A stretch of 64,000 nt of DNA from Haloferax massiliensis (GCF_001368915.1 NZ_CSTE01000003.1:248001-312000); one strand, 5' to 3'; shown: positions 50,292 to 60,251, numbered from the stretch's first letter. The notes: generated from the sequence alone by a model not told the origin. Made by a program: numbers and translations.

Positions 50292-51671
50292 ATGGTCGCA
50301 GGTCCGCCGATTCACGAGTTGCACTTCGACGACGCGCCGAGCGTGGGCGACGTTCCGGGGCCGAAGTCGACGCGACTCCTCGAAAAGCAACAGCGAATCG
50401 ACAGCAGCGCCGTCTCGTACCCCGAAGACATCCCCATCGCGTTCGAAAGCGGGAAGGGCGCGACGGTGCGCGACGCCGACGGCAACACCTTCATCGACAT
50501 GTTCGCCGGCATCGGCGTGCTGAACGTCGGGCACTCGAACCCGTACGTCCTCGACGCGGTCCACGAGCAGACGGACAAGTTCGTCCACACCGTCGACTTC
50601 CCGACGGAGGCGCGACTCGACCTCATCGAGAAGTTGGACGAAATCGCGCCCGAGGGACTCCGCGGGAACAACCGCGTCGTCTTCGGCGGCCCGACGGGGA
50701 GCGACGCCATCGAGGCGTCCATCAAACTCGCCAAGTACAACACCGGGGGGACCGGTCTCGTCGCCTTCCGCGGCGCGTACCACGGCGCGACGAGCGGCGC
50801 GATGAGCCTCACCGGCAACAAGAAGTTCAAGGGCGATTACTCGCCGCTCCTCCCCGACGTGGTCCACGCGCCCTACCCGAACACCGTCGAGATGGGCAAG
50901 GGACCGCAGGAGGCGGTCGACCACTGTCTCGAAGAGGTCAAGGCCATCTTCGAGGACCCCTACGGCGGCCTCGCCAACCCGGCGGGCATCTTCGTCGAGC
51001 CGATTCAGGGCGAAGGCGGCGTCGTCACCCCGCCGAAGGGCTTCCTGAAGGGTCTCCGCGACATCGCCGACGACAACGACGTGCCGCTGGTGTTCGACGA
51101 GATTCAGAGCGGCCTCGGGCGCACCGGCGAGTGGTGGGCCAGCGAGTGGTACGGCGTCACGCCGGACGTGATGACCTCGGCGAAGGCGCTCGGCGGGACC
51201 GGCTTCCCGCTGTCGGCGACCATCTACCACGAGGACCTCGACACGTGGGGGTCGGGCGACCACGCGGGCACGTACCGCGGCCACGTCGTCGGGATGCGCG
51301 CCGGCACCCGCGCCATCGAGTACATCCAGGAACACGACCTCCTCGCGCACGCTCGCGACCTCGGCCAGTACATCCGCGGTCGGCTCTCCGAGGTCGCAGA
51401 GGACAACCCCCGAGTCGTGGACGTTCGCGGGAGGGGGCTGTTCATCGCCGCGGAGTTCGTCGACGCCGACGGCAACCCCGACGGCGACGCGGCCGACGCG
51501 CTCCAGCAGTACTGCTTCGAGCGCGGCGTGCTGGTGTGGAAGGCCGGCCGGCACGGCAACATCCTGCGTCTGCTTCCGCCGCTCGTGCTCACCCGCGACC
51601 TCGCGGAGACGGCGCTCGACGTCATCACCGACGGTATCGAGGCGGTCACGGCCGAGAAACAGCGGCTCTGA
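50292..51671 (+). CDS. class-III PLP aminotransferase (GABA/ornithine-type)
   Basis: A protein of 459 residues from [16 protein letters not shown]-fold signs are [18 protein letters not shown] (phosphate cup), [50 protein letters not shown] (cofactor Asp) and [15 protein letters not shown] with the Schiff-base lysine. Class-III members move an amino group from omega-amino acids or diamines to 2-oxoglutarate or pyruvate, giving an aldehyde. The aor gene next door would oxidise it. The RidA gene follows 42 bases later on the same strand. Confidence 0.93.
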   Translation: MVAGPPIHELHFDDAPSVGDVPGPKSTRLLEKQQRIDSSAVSYPEDIPIAFESGKGATVRDADGNTFIDMFAGIGVLNVGHSNPYVLDAVHEQTDKFVHTVDFPTEARLDLIEKLDEIAPEGLRGNNRVVFGGPTGSDAIEASIKLAKYNTGGTGLVAFRGAYHGATSGAMSLTGNKKFKGDYSPLLPDVVHAPYPNTVEMGKGPQEAVDHCLEEVKAIFEDPYGGLANPAGIFVEPIQGEGGVVTPPKGFLKGLRDIADDNDVPLVFDEIQSGLGRTGEWWASEWYGVTPDVMTSAKALGGTGFPLSATIYHEDLDTWGSGDHAGTYRGHVVGMRAGTRAIEYIQEHDLLAHARDLGQYIRGRLSEVAEDNPRVVDVRGRGLFIAAEFVDADGNPDGDAADALQQYCFERGVLVWKAGRHGNILRLLPPLVLTRDLAETALDVITDGIEAVTAEKQRL

Positions 51672-51713
51672 GTCGCGCGCTAAGCGCACACCACACGATT
51701 CACGCACACCACG

Positions 51714-52100
51714 ATGCCACCGGAACGAGTCACCACGGACGACGCCCCGCGCACGGACAACCCCTACTCGCAGGGCGTCGTCGCCGGCGACACGCTCTAC
51801 GTCTCGGGCTACGGCCCGGTCGACCCCGAGACGGGCGAGGAGGTCGACGGCGACATCGAGGCACAGACCGACCGCGTGCTCGACAACATCGCGGCCGTCG
51901 TCTCCGAGGCCGGCGGCGACGGTCTCGACGACGCGGTGAAACTGACGGTGTACGTCGCCGACCTCGACGATTACGAGCGGGTCAACGAGGCGTACGGCGC
52001 GCGGTTCGACGAGGTGCCGCCGGCCCGCGTCTGCGTCGAGGTCGCGCGACTGCCCGGCGACGTGCGGGTCGAGATGGACGCGATAGCGTATCTCGGGTAG
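51714..52100 (+). CDS. ridA: RidA (YjgF/YER057c) family enamine/imine deaminase
   Basis: A protein of 128 residues, usual length. YSQGVVAGDTLYVSGYGPVDPETG is the standard first third, and Arg105 in PPARVCVEVARLP is the catalytic arginine that positions the substrate carboxylate. RidA speeds hydrolysis of reactive 2-aminoacrylate-type intermediates released by PLP enzymes. Its placement after the aminotransferase and close to a threonine ammonia-lyase gene fits that job. Confidence 0.95.
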   Translation: MPPERVTTDDAPRTDNPYSQGVVAGDTLYVSGYGPVDPETGEEVDGDIEAQTDRVLDNIAAVVSEAGGDGLDDAVKLTVYVADLDDYERVNEAYGARFDEVPPARVCVEVARLPGDVRVEMDAIAYLG

Positions 52101-52176
52101 GTCGCGGGGCCTGGGGCGCACCCGGCCGCGTCCCGGCCGCACGGCCGCCGACCCGTGGAGGCCGACGAACCGCGGT

Positions 52177-52830
52177 TCAGTCGTTCAGTTCGTCGACCCG
52201 GCGGTCGCGCCGCTCGTTCGCGGCGTCGATTCGGTCGACGAACTCGGACATCTGCGCTTTCATGTCGGCGCGCAGGTCGGTCGCGGAGAAGTCGTCGGAC
52301 TCCGCGAGGAGCCTGACGAACGCCTGTAACTCCTCGTCGGTGAGCTGGTCGAACGCGCCGCGTTCGAGCTTATCGATGACGGCGTCGACGTCGATTTGAC
52401 CGACCGGTTCGACGTTGAAATCGACCGTGACCATCCGGTAGTCGGAGCCAGCGAGCTCCTGTTCGGCCTTGTTGACGCCCTCGGCGAGCATGTCCTTGAA
52501 CGGCGTGTAGTAGCCCATCGTCCCGAGGTGGAGAAAGGCGAGCATATCGGTGATGCCCCGAGTGTACGCCTCGCGGTCGGCGGCGTCGGGGTTGAACACC
52601 GTCTCTCGGTCGCGGTCTTCGAGCGACTCGAAGAGGATGGTGAAATCGAGTATCGCGTTGCGGAGGCGGCGCCGAATCCGGTTTCGCTTCTGCTTTTTCG
52701 AGTGGTCGGTGTAGTCGGTCTTCCGGCCGAGCAGGAACTCGCGGTCGCTCGGCGTCAGGATACCGCGACCGCGGTCGGCGGCGTAAGCGAGGTCGTCGGT
52801 GCCGTCCGTTCCGTCGCCGTCGTTTGCCAT
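52177..52830 (-). CDS. haloarchaeal coiled-coil/helical domain protein of unknown function
   Basis: A protein of 217 residues from the ATG at 52830 (MANDGDGTDGTDDLAYAADR). RGILTPSDREFLLGRKTDY with KKQKRNRIRRRLRNAILDF is a recognisable haloarchaeal signature of a conserved but uncharacterised family. The basic helix could bind nucleic acid. After about 100 the chain is helical and acidic (ELNDxE-type tail). No signal peptide or membrane helix is seen. Upstream codons in this frame (to 53076) are Arg/Ser-rich and not included. Confidence 0.82.
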   Translation of the reverse strand: MANDGDGTDGTDDLAYAADRGRGILTPSDREFLLGRKTDYTDHSKKQKRNRIRRRLRNAILDFTILFESLEDRDRETVFNPDAADREAYTRGITDMLAFLHLGTMGYYTPFKDMLAEGVNKAEQELAGSDYRMVTVDFNVEPVGQIDVDAVIDKLERGAFDQLTDEELQAFVRLLAESDDFSATDLRADMKAQMSEFVDRIDAANERRDRRVDELND

Positions 52831-53282
52831 ATACAGAACGCGTGTACGAATTCGATTAAGCGTTACGAACGGACCGGATATTCGGCCGAAACGGGCCAAA
52901 GTCCGGCGAGTTCCGGCGGTCTGTCTACAGTTCGTGTGAAACGGGCGAGCGAGGAGGAGACAACGGGCGTCGAGAGCGCCGCCCCGACTGCGACGAGACG
53001 GCTCACCCGCGCCGTGTCGGCGACTTTTCGACCGTTTGTAAACGGATTTCGTTCTCGGCGTTACCGATAACCACAAATTTTATTGGGAATGTACGCACTT
53101 GTCGTGATGTGAGACATCACGTAGCATGGTGTCCGGCGGAGCGATAGTATGACAGATCATACCATAGCACACGCGTGCAACGGTCGTCGTGTCGCACAGC
53201 ACGGGGCGCGGGCCTCGACCAGACAGTTGAGAGGTGGCGGTCCCGTCCAGACGGGGGCCGAGGGCGCTCCCGCGCTCGGGGG
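52831..53282. other. 452-base promoter region of the BCCT gene
   Basis: It holds AAATTTTATTGGG at 53074-53086, a good TATA box, followed by the perfect palindrome at 53103-53121 just where transcription should begin. The remaining 160 bases to the BCCT start would be an unusually long leader for a haloarchaeon. A short upstream open frame or riboregulator cannot be excluded, but none is recognised. Confidence 0.45.
53103..53121. promoter_or_regulatory. candidate operator CGTGATGT-GAG-ACATCACG
   Basis: A perfect inverted repeat with eight-base arms and a three-base spacer, located about 24-42 bases downstream of the TATA box centre at 53080. A protein bound here would block transcription of the transporter gene. 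A second use as an RNA hairpin at the 5' end of the leader is also possible. Confidence 0.6.
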
Positions 53283-54917
53283 GTGTCGGCGGTGAGTTCC
53301 TCGAACGGCGCGGTCGGTGAGTTCCTCGACGAAATCGAGCCGGTGGTGTTCGCGTTCGGGGCGGCGATAACGCTGCTCTTCGTCGGCGCGTTCAGTCTCA
53401 ACCCCGAGGCCTCCTACGACTTCGTCCTCGGGATTCGCCGGTGGATTCTCGCCACGTTCAACTGGTTCTTCCTGTTGGCGATGCTCGGGTTCGTCCTGTT
53501 CTTGGGCTTCGTCATCTTCGGGCCGTGGGGGAACCTGAAGCTCGGCGACGAGGACCCCGAGTACAGCTTCCTCTCGTACTTCGCGATGATGTACTCCGCC
53601 GGGCTCGCGGCGGGTATCGTCTTCTGGGGGCCCGCCGAGGCGCTGTTCCACTACTCGTCGGTCCCGCCGCTGTACGGGGCCCAAGCCGAGTCGGCGGCGG
53701 CGATGCCGCTCGCGGTCCAGTACTCAATCTTCCACTGGAGTCTGACCCAGTGGTCGTGTTTCACCGTGATGGGCCTCGCCATCGGGTACTTCGTCTACAA
53801 CTACGACGCGCCGCTTCGAGTGTCGGCGGTTCTGACGCCGATTCTCGGCGCGGACAACGTGGACGGCGCGATAGGGAAAGTCGTCGATATCCTCGCCGTG
53901 TTCGCGACGCTCGGCGGCGTCGCCACCTCGCTGGGCTTCATCGGGAGCCAGTTCATCACCGGCCTGAACTTCCAGTGGGGTATCCAACTCGGCGACGTGG
54001 GGACCGTCCTCGTCATCACCGGCATGGTGGTCATCTTCACCGTCTCGCTGGTGTTGGGCGTCGACAAGGGGATTCGCCGGCTCTCGAACTTCAACATGGC
54101 TCTGTTTTCCCTGTTGATGCTGGCGACGCTGATATTCGGGCCGACCTTCCGTATCCTCGAACTCGGCACGCAGGCGACCGGTGGCTTCGTCGGCGACTTC
54201 TTCGAGATGAGCCTGTTCACGCAGGCCACCGCGACCAGCGCCACCAAGTGGGTCAACGCGTGGACCGTGTTCTACTGGCTCTGGCCGCTGGCGTGGTCGC
54301 CCTTCGCGGGCCTGTTCATCGCCCGCATCTCGCGCGGTCGGAGCGTCCGCGAAGTCGCGTTCGCCGGTATCGGCGCGACCTCGCTGGCGACGGTCCCGTG
54401 GTTCGCCATCGTCGGCGGCGCGGGCGTCATCATGCAGCACACGGGCGCGGCGAACGTCCTCGGACCGGTCTCGGAGTACGGCGAGGCGGTCTCGGGGTAC
54501 GTCCTCTTCGGTAACCTCCCCATCGCCGGGCCGCTCCTCCTGTTCGCGTTCCTCGTGCTCGTGACGACGTTCTTCGTTACCTCCGCCGACTCGTCGACCC
54601 TCGCGGTGTCGATGATGACGACCGGCGGAAAGGAAGAGCCGTCGGCACTCAACCGCATCTTCTGGGCCGTGCTTCAGGGCGCGGTCGCGTCCATCCTGAT
54701 GGTCGTCGGCGGCGTGAACGCCCTGCAGTCCGCGGCGATTATCACGGGCGCGCCGTTCGCGATTATCTGCGTGGTTGCGACGCTCGGGCTCATCAACACC
54801 TTCCAAGACGACTACGGGAGCCTCCTCCTCCAAGACGAGACGAGCCTCTGGGGGAAATCGGAGTCGACCGGCGGGCAAGCGCCGGCCGCGAACGTCTCCA
54901 GCCACGACGACGACTGA
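53283..54917 (+). CDS. BCCT-family transporter (betaine/choline/carnitine type)
   Basis: A protein of 544 residues from a GTG at 53283, or 541 from a GTG at 53292; neither has a ribosome site. Twelve helices are expected, with the BCCT pattern GPWGNLKLGDEDPEYSFLSY, AGIVFWGPAEALFHY, HWSLTQWSCFTVMGLAIGYF (the conserved Trp region of TM4/5), ATLGGVATSLGFIGSQ and VTSADSSTLAVSMMTTGG. HWxLTQW replaces the usual HWGLHGW, so ligand preference may differ from glycine betaine. The transporter could take up the amine or amino acid handled by the surrounding enzymes, or an osmoprotectant. Confidence 0.9.
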   Translation: MSAVSSSNGAVGEFLDEIEPVVFAFGAAITLLFVGAFSLNPEASYDFVLGIRRWILATFNWFFLLAMLGFVLFLGFVIFGPWGNLKLGDEDPEYSFLSYFAMMYSAGLAAGIVFWGPAEALFHYSSVPPLYGAQAESAAAMPLAVQYSIFHWSLTQWSCFTVMGLAIGYFVYNYDAPLRVSAVLTPILGADNVDGAIGKVVDILAVFATLGGVATSLGFIGSQFITGLNFQWGIQLGDVGTVLVITGMVVIFTVSLVLGVDKGIRRLSNFNMALFSLLMLATLIFGPTFRILELGTQATGGFVGDFFEMSLFTQATATSATKWVNAWTVFYWLWPLAWSPFAGLFIARISRGRSVREVAFAGIGATSLATVPWFAIVGGAGVIMQHTGAANVLGPVSEYGEAVSGYVLFGNLPIAGPLLLFAFLVLVTTFFVTSADSSTLAVSMMTTGGKEEPSALNRIFWAVLQGAVASILMVVGGVNALQSAAIITGAPFAIICVVATLGLINTFQDDYGSLLLQDETSLWGKSESTGGQAPAANVSSHDDD

Positions 54918-55077
54918 CGCCGAATCAAGCCGAACGTCGTTCCGTCCCCGTCTCTGTCCCCGTCGCCGTCCGTCTCCGTTCTCTGCGGCCCGGTTCCGAC
55001 CGCGAGCGCCGGCGGCGCGGCCGATGCGGTCGACCCGACCGTCGCGAACAGACCCACACGGTCGTTCCTGAGATACC

Positions 55078-55089
55078 AAGTTTTAATGT
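55078..55089 (+). promoter_or_regulatory. TATA box of the second aminotransferase gene
   Basis: AGTTTTAATGTA is centred near 55084, 28 bases before the ATG at 55112, giving a leaderless message. Confidence 0.5.
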
Positions 55090-55111
55090 ACACCATTAAC
55101 AAATCCTGTGT

Positions 55112-56470
55112 ATGGATAGGGATACCGCAGAGCCGGACGCAGCAGCGCTGCCCGGACCCAACGCCGAGAAGTGGGTCGAGTTCCACCACGAGCACGCCGC
55201 GCCCAGCGAGTACTCCCACGAGTTCGTCTGGGACGTGACCGCCGAGGCCGACGGCCCGTTCGTCACCGACGTGGACGGAAACGTCCTCCTAGACTTCACC
55301 TGTCACATCGGGGCCGCCCCGCTCGGCTACAACAACGAGAAGGTGCTGTCGAAGCTCCGGGAGTTCGACCTCGTCGAGCCGATGAAAATCGCCGGTCAGG
55401 ACATGTACTTCGGCGCGGGACCGGACCCCGAGACCGCCGAGTTCCCGGGGTCGAGTCACCTGATGGACAAGCTCACCGACGTGTCCTCTCACTACGGGAT
55501 GGACACGGTGTTCCTGTCGAACTCCGGGGCCGAGGCCGTCGAGAACGCGATGAAGATAACCCACGACCGCAAGGCCCCCGCGAAGTACGGCTACGCCTTC
55601 GAGGGGAGCTTCCACGGGCGGACGCTCGGGACGCTCTCGCTCACGAAGTCGAAGGAGGTCTACACCCGCCACTACCCGCAGGTCGCGGGCATCGAGACGG
55701 TGCCGTTCTGCGCGGATTCGGGCTGTTCGACCGAGACCTGCGACTGCGGCTTCTTCGCCGGCGACGGGTCGCAGTTGCGGAGCTCGCTGTCGCCGGAGGG
55801 CGGCCACGTCAACCCCGACGAGGTGGCGTTCGCGATTCTCGAACCGATTCAGGGCGTCGGGGGGTACCGCTTCCCGAGCGAGGCGTTCATGGCCGAGGTG
55901 GGCGACGTCTGCGACACCTACGACATCCCGCTCGTCGTGGACGAGATTCAGTCCGGCGTCGGTCGCACCGGCGAGATGTGGGCCGCCGACCACTACCCCA
56001 TCGAACCCGACGTCATCGCCAGCGCGAAGGGCCTCCGCGTCGGCGCGACCGTCTCGCGGTCCGAGGTCTTCCCGACCGAGAAGAACCGCCTCGGGTCGAC
56101 GTTCGGCGGCGGCGACCTGCTCGCGTCGATGCAGGGCGCGCTCACGCTCGACGCCATCCAGGAGTACGACCTGCTCGACAACGCGACCGAGCGCGGCCGA
56201 CAGGCGAAGGAACTCCTCGCCGACGACGCGCCCGACCACGTGGTCGATATCCGCGGCAAGGGGCTCATGCTCGCCGTCGAGTTCGACACCAAACAGCGCC
56301 GCGACGCCGTCGTCGAGGCGGCGCTCGACCGCGGTCTGCTCACCCTCGGCTGCGGGAAGAAGACGATTCGCCTCCTGCCCCCGCTCGACTCCACGGAGCG
56401 CGAAATCGAGATGGGCGTGGGCATCTTCTGCGAGGCGATGGACGCCGTGGCGACCGAAGTGCCCGCGTGA
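55112..56470 (+). CDS. class-III PLP aminotransferase, second copy
   Basis: A protein of 452 residues, clearly different from the first aminotransferase. It has FVTDVDGNVLLDFTCHIGAAPLG, LSNSGAEAVENAMKITHD, FEGSFHGRTLGTLSLTKS, LEPIQGVGGYRFPSEAF, VVDEIQSGVGRTGEMW and ASAKGLRVGATVS with the PLP lysine. A Cys-rich loop, CSTETCDCGF at about 210, is unusual for the class and may bind metal. A role in GABA, beta-alanine or taurine-type transamination is plausible. It is transcribed alone, towards the convergent threonine ammonia-lyase gene. Confidence 0.92.
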   Translation: MDRDTAEPDAAALPGPNAEKWVEFHHEHAAPSEYSHEFVWDVTAEADGPFVTDVDGNVLLDFTCHIGAAPLGYNNEKVLSKLREFDLVEPMKIAGQDMYFGAGPDPETAEFPGSSHLMDKLTDVSSHYGMDTVFLSNSGAEAVENAMKITHDRKAPAKYGYAFEGSFHGRTLGTLSLTKSKEVYTRHYPQVAGIETVPFCADSGCSTETCDCGFFAGDGSQLRSSLSPEGGHVNPDEVAFAILEPIQGVGGYRFPSEAFMAEVGDVCDTYDIPLVVDEIQSGVGRTGEMWAADHYPIEPDVIASAKGLRVGATVSRSEVFPTEKNRLGSTFGGGDLLASMQGALTLDAIQEYDLLDNATERGRQAKELLADDAPDHVVDIRGKGLMLAVEFDTKQRRDAVVEAALDRGLLTLGCGKKTIRLLPPLDSTEREIEMGVGIFCEAMDAVATEVPA

Positions 56471-56544
56471 GCGTCGGCGTCGCCGAACGAACAGCACAAA
56501 AAGACGCGGACCCGAGACGGGCCACCCTCGTTTTTCCGGACTCG

Positions 56545-57843
56545 TCAGGCCGACTCGGTGGACTCGCCGACGCGCCTGTTCAGCGAGTGTGAGACGACCT
56601 CGACGCCGTCGAGAGCGGCCAGCGAGTCGAGCGCGTCCGCGAGGTGGTCCGGGCCGCTCCCGGCGAGTCGGACCTCGACCGGAACCCGGTTCGGCGCGTC
56701 CGCGGCGGTCCGGGCGGCGCGCTCGACGCTATCGAGTTCGGCTCCCGCGTCGGCGACGGTCTCCGAGAGGTCGCCCAGCGCCGCCGGCCAGCCGTCGAGT
56801 TCGAGACGGGCTTCGACGGCGCGCCCGAGCGCCTGCATCCCGACGCGAGTCAGTTCGGCGTGTTCGGACAGGCCGACGTTGCCGCCGGAGACGACGGCCG
56901 CGACGCGTTCGCCCTCGACGTCGACCGCGCCGGAGAGGAGCGCGGCGACCGGGGCCGCGCCGGCCGGTTCGGCGACCGCCTTCGCCCGCTCGGCGAGGAC
57001 CGTCGTGGCGACCGCGAGGTCCGTGTCTTCGACCGAGACCACGTCGTCGACGCGGTCGCGGACGACAGCGAACGTCCGCTCTAACAGTCGCGCGTCGGCG
57101 ATGCCCTCGGCGACGGTATCGACCTCCGAGAGCATGCGAATCTCGTCGGCCTCCAGCGAGGGCTTGGCGTGGGCCGCGCCCTCGGGTTGGACGCCGACGA
57201 CGCGCACGTCTGGGTTCCGCGCCTTCATCGCGGTGGCGATGCCGGAGATGAGGCCGCCGCCGCCGATAGAGACGAGAACCGTGTCCACGTCGGGCGCGTC
57301 CGCCGCGATTTCCCGCCCGACGGTTCCCTGTCCGGCGATGACGGCCGCGTCGTCGAAGGGATGGACGAACTCCAGCCCCTCCTCGTCGGCGAGGCGCAGG
57401 GCGTGTTCGTACGACTCCTCGTAGATGTCGCCCTCGACGACGACGTCCGCGCCGTAGCCGCGGGTGGCGTCGATTTTCACCGCCGGGGTGATTTCGGGGA
57501 CGACGATGGTCGTGTCGATGCCGAGCAGGTCGCCCGCGAGCGCGACGCCCTGCGCGTGGTTGCCGGCGCTGGAGGCGACGACGCCCCGCTCGCGCACCGA
57601 CTCGGGGAGTCGCGCCATCGCGTTGTACGCGCCGCGAATCTTGAACGACCCCGTCCGCTGGACGTTCTCCAGTTTGAGGTCGACCCGCTCGGCCCCGCAG
57701 CGGTCGGCGATGGTCCGCGAGCTATCGAGCGGCGTCCGGTGGACCACGCCGTCGAGTCGCTCGTGGGCGTCCGCCACGTCGTCGGCGGTGACGACGTCGG
57801 ACGCCGGCGGGGCCGACTCGCCGGTGACGCGCCCGTCGCTCAT
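56545..57843 (-). CDS. ilvA: threonine ammonia-lyase (biodegradative-type, with C-terminal ACT-like domain)
   Basis: A protein of 432 residues from the ATG at 57843. The PLP lysine is Lys68 in RTGSFKIRGAYNAM. SSAGNHAQGVALA, SIGGGGLISGIATAM and VVSGGNVGLS are standard fold-type-II motifs. The last 75 residues, with VPVEVRLAGSGPDHLADALDSL, form a regulatory ACT-like part. It turns threonine or serine into 2-oxobutyrate or pyruvate plus ammonia. The ATG overlaps the stop of the upstream M20 gene by four bases, so both proteins are made together. The very long open reading frame that continues upstream is a shadow. Confidence 0.93.
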   Translation of the reverse strand: MSDGRVTGESAPPASDVVTADDVADAHERLDGVVHRTPLDSSRTIADRCGAERVDLKLENVQRTGSFKIRGAYNAMARLPESVRERGVVASSAGNHAQGVALAGDLLGIDTTIVVPEITPAVKIDATRGYGADVVVEGDIYEESYEHALRLADEEGLEFVHPFDDAAVIAGQGTVGREIAADAPDVDTVLVSIGGGGLISGIATAMKARNPDVRVVGVQPEGAAHAKPSLEADEIRMLSEVDTVAEGIADARLLERTFAVVRDRVDDVVSVEDTDLAVATTVLAERAKAVAEPAGAAPVAALLSGAVDVEGERVAAVVSGGNVGLSEHAELTRVGMQALGRAVEARLELDGWPAALGDLSETVADAGAELDSVERAARTAADAPNRVPVEVRLAGSGPDHLADALDSLAALDGVEVVSHSLNRRVGESTESA

Positions 57844-59147
57844 CGATTCGCTCCCTCGATTTCCGGTGCCGACTCGACGCCGGCGACAGAGAGAATCGAC
57901 CGCGTGAGCACTTCGACGCCGGTTTCGAGGCTTCGCTCGTCCACGTCGAACGTCGCGGTGTGGTGGCTCGTCGGGTGGTCGGTGCCGACGATGGAGTAAC
58001 ACGCGAGGCCGCCGTCCTGCTGGACGCGCTCCATGAGGAACGTCGCGTCCTCGCTCGCGCCGAAGTCGGCGGTCGGCACGACGCGGTCGACGCCCCGCAC
58101 ATCCTCGGCGGCGTCGGCGACCGCCTCGACGAGTTCGGGGTCGCTGTCGGCTCGGGGGCTCTCGCTGACCACGTCCACGGTCGCCTCGCAGTCGTGCAGT
58201 TCGGCCGCCTTCTCGAACCGCCGGCGGAGTTCGGACTTCGCGTACTCCATGAGTTCGGTCGTCTCGCCGCGCGCCTCGGCGACGGCCTCGACCTCGTCGG
58301 CGATGACGTTGCTCGCGGTGCCGCCTTCGACCCGGCCGACGTTGACGCGGGTCATCCCGTCGGAGTGCCGCGGAATCCCGTAGACGCTCTCGATGGCGGT
58401 ACCGAGCGCGTGGATGGCGTTCGCGCCGGCCTCCGGCGCTTTCCCCGCGTGGGCCGTCGTGCCCTCGATTTCCGCGTCGATGTGGCACATGGCGAGCGGT
58501 TTCTCGATGCCGGCGACGACCTCGCCCGTCGGGTGGTCGAGGCCGACGTGGACCGCGAAGAAGTAGTCGATGCCGGCGGCGTACTCGCTTTTCGCCATGG
58601 GCGCGCCGCCGCCCGAAACCTCCTCCGCGGGCTGGAAGAACACGACGAGTCGGCCCGAGAAGTCGCTCTTCTTGACGGCTTCGAGCGTCGCCAGCCCCCA
58701 CGTCATGTGGGTGTCGTGGCCGCAGGCGTGCATCGTCTCGCCCGTCTCCGAGCGGAAGCCCTCGGCCGCGGGGTCGTGGGCCGCGTCGTCCGACTCCTCG
58801 ATGAACAGCCCGTCGATGTCGACCCGGAGGCCGACCGTCGGCCCCTCGCCGCGGTCGAGGACCGCGACACAGCCGGTCGTCCCGCCGCGGAGCGGTTCGA
58901 GGAGGTCCGGGTCGGTCCCGCTGTCGAGCGCCCGCTCGTACCACTCGTCGAGCCGGTCGTCGCTCGGGACGGCCATCCGGTCTGCGGGGTCGTAGGCGTC
59001 CGCGCCGACGGCGAGTTCGTCCACGCCGATGGCGCGCAGTTCCTCGACGAGCCGCGCGGTCGTCCGGAACTCGCACCAGCCGGGTTCGGGGTGGCGGTGG
59101 AGGTCTCTGCGAAGCTCCGCTAATCGCGCTCGAACGGCGTCAGCCAT
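57840..59147 (-). CDS. M20-family amidohydrolase (AbgA/AbgB-like)
   Basis: A protein of 435 residues from the ATG at 59147 (MADAVRARLAELRRDLH). DLHRHPEPGWCEFRTT at the start, ETMHACGHDTHMTWGL (His140, Cys142, His144 metal ligands) and FFQPAEEVSGGGAPM with Glu175/176 are typical of p-aminobenzoyl-glutamate hydrolases and indole-acetyl-amino-acid hydrolases. The region ATSHHTATFD supplies the last histidine. It hydrolyses an N-acyl amino acid in the cytosol. It is co-translated with ilvA, which suggests a hydrolysis product that is then deaminated. Confidence 0.92.
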   Translation of the reverse strand: MADAVRARLAELRRDLHRHPEPGWCEFRTTARLVEELRAIGVDELAVGADAYDPADRMAVPSDDRLDEWYERALDSGTDPDLLEPLRGGTTGCVAVLDRGEGPTVGLRVDIDGLFIEESDDAAHDPAAEGFRSETGETMHACGHDTHMTWGLATLEAVKKSDFSGRLVVFFQPAEEVSGGGAPMAKSEYAAGIDYFFAVHVGLDHPTGEVVAGIEKPLAMCHIDAEIEGTTAHAGKAPEAGANAIHALGTAIESVYGIPRHSDGMTRVNVGRVEGGTASNVIADEVEAVAEARGETTELMEYAKSELRRRFEKAAELHDCEATVDVVSESPRADSDPELVEAVADAAEDVRGVDRVVPTADFGASEDATFLMERVQQDGGLACYSIVGTDHPTSHHTATFDVDERSLETGVEVLTRSILSVAGVESAPEIEGANR

Positions 59148-59276
59148 GCGTACACGTACCACTCGCCACCCACTTAAGCATAAACGGTATCCGTGGACAC
59201 CGGCTACACAAAAAGACTAAGGGAGCGTCACCCAATCGATGTAGCAACCGCGCCCGCGACGCGCGCGACTCACACC

Positions 59277-60245
59277 ATGACCGAGACAGACATCGTCGTC
59301 CTCCGCGAGGGGACCGAGGGCCTTTCGATGGAATCGTACGCCGACGCGCTCCGCGAGCGCCTCCCGGACCGGACCGTCACGCTCGCCCGGACGCCGAAAC
59401 AGGAACGCGAACTCGTCGCCGACGCCCGCGTCGTCACGGGCATCACGATAGACGAGGACCTGCTGGACCGCGCCGACCGACTCGAACTGTTCGCCTGCAC
59501 GTTCGCCGGGACCGACCACGTCCCGATGGACGCGCTCGCGGACCACGGCGTCGCCGTCACCAACGCCGGCGGCATCCACGCGCCCGGCATCGCCGAGCAG
59601 GCCATCGGCAACATGCTCGTGTTCGCCCGCCGGCTCCACGAGGGCTGGCGGCGCAAGCAGAGCGCCGAGTGGCGGCACTTCCAGTCCGGCGAGTTCACCG
59701 ACAGCACGGTGACGATTATCGGTCTCGGCTCCATCGGGCAGGCCGTCGCCCAGCGCTTGCAGGGCTTCGAAGTCGAGACCATCGGCATCCGCTACACCCC
59801 GTCGAAGGGCGGCCCGACCGACGAAGTCGCCGGCTTCGAGGCCGACGCGATTCACGACGCGCTCTCCCGGAGCGAGTACGTCGTCGTCGCGTGCCCGCTG
59901 AACGACCTGACCCGCGGACTCATCGGCGTCGCCGAGTTCGCCACGATGCCGACCGACGCGGTGGTCGTCAACGCCGCCCGCGGCGGCATCGTCGACACCG
60001 ACGCGCTCGTGTCTGCCCTCCGGTCGAACAAGATTCGCGGGGCCGCCCTCGACGTGACCGACCCCGAGCCGCTCCCCGCCGACCACCCGCTGTGGGGGCT
60101 GGAAAACTGCCTCATCACGCCCCACACGGGCGGCCACACGCCCAAACACTGGGACCGCCTCGCCGACATCGTCGCCGGAAACCTCGGGCGACTCGACGAG
60201 GGCGAGGAGTTGGAGAACCAAGTGCTGGCCGCCGAGTCGAACTGA
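59277..60245 (+). CDS. D-2-hydroxyacid dehydrogenase
   Basis: A protein of 322 residues. The NAD-binding motif GLGSIG is at 149-154. Catalytic residues are Arg235 (NAARGGIVDTDAL), Glu264 (DVTDPEPLP) and His283 (PHTGGHT). It interconverts a 2-oxo acid and a D-2-hydroxy acid. The gene ends seven bases before the large FAD/Fe-S oxidase gene, so the two may form a D-hydroxyacid shuttle. It is divergent from the M20/ilvA pair, with 129 bases between starts. The ATG at 59277 is chosen over an earlier start in the promoter region. Confidence 0.92.
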   Translation: MTETDIVVLREGTEGLSMESYADALRERLPDRTVTLARTPKQERELVADARVVTGITIDEDLLDRADRLELFACTFAGTDHVPMDALADHGVAVTNAGGIHAPGIAEQAIGNMLVFARRLHEGWRRKQSAEWRHFQSGEFTDSTVTIIGLGSIGQAVAQRLQGFEVETIGIRYTPSKGGPTDEVAGFEADAIHDALSRSEYVVVACPLNDLTRGLIGVAEFATMPTDAVVVNAARGGIVDTDALVSALRSNKIRGAALDVTDPEPLPADHPLWGLENCLITPHTGGHTPKHWDRLADIVAGNLGRLDEGEELENQVLAAESN

Positions 60246-60251
60246 CTCCCG

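Noticed and set aside
56545-59076. An 843-codon reading that would fuse a long N-terminus to threonine ammonia-lyase
   Set aside because: The upstream 410 codons are Arg/Gly/Pro-rich and lie in the out-of-frame shadow of the M20 gene. The ATG at 57843 with ATGA overlap is the true start.
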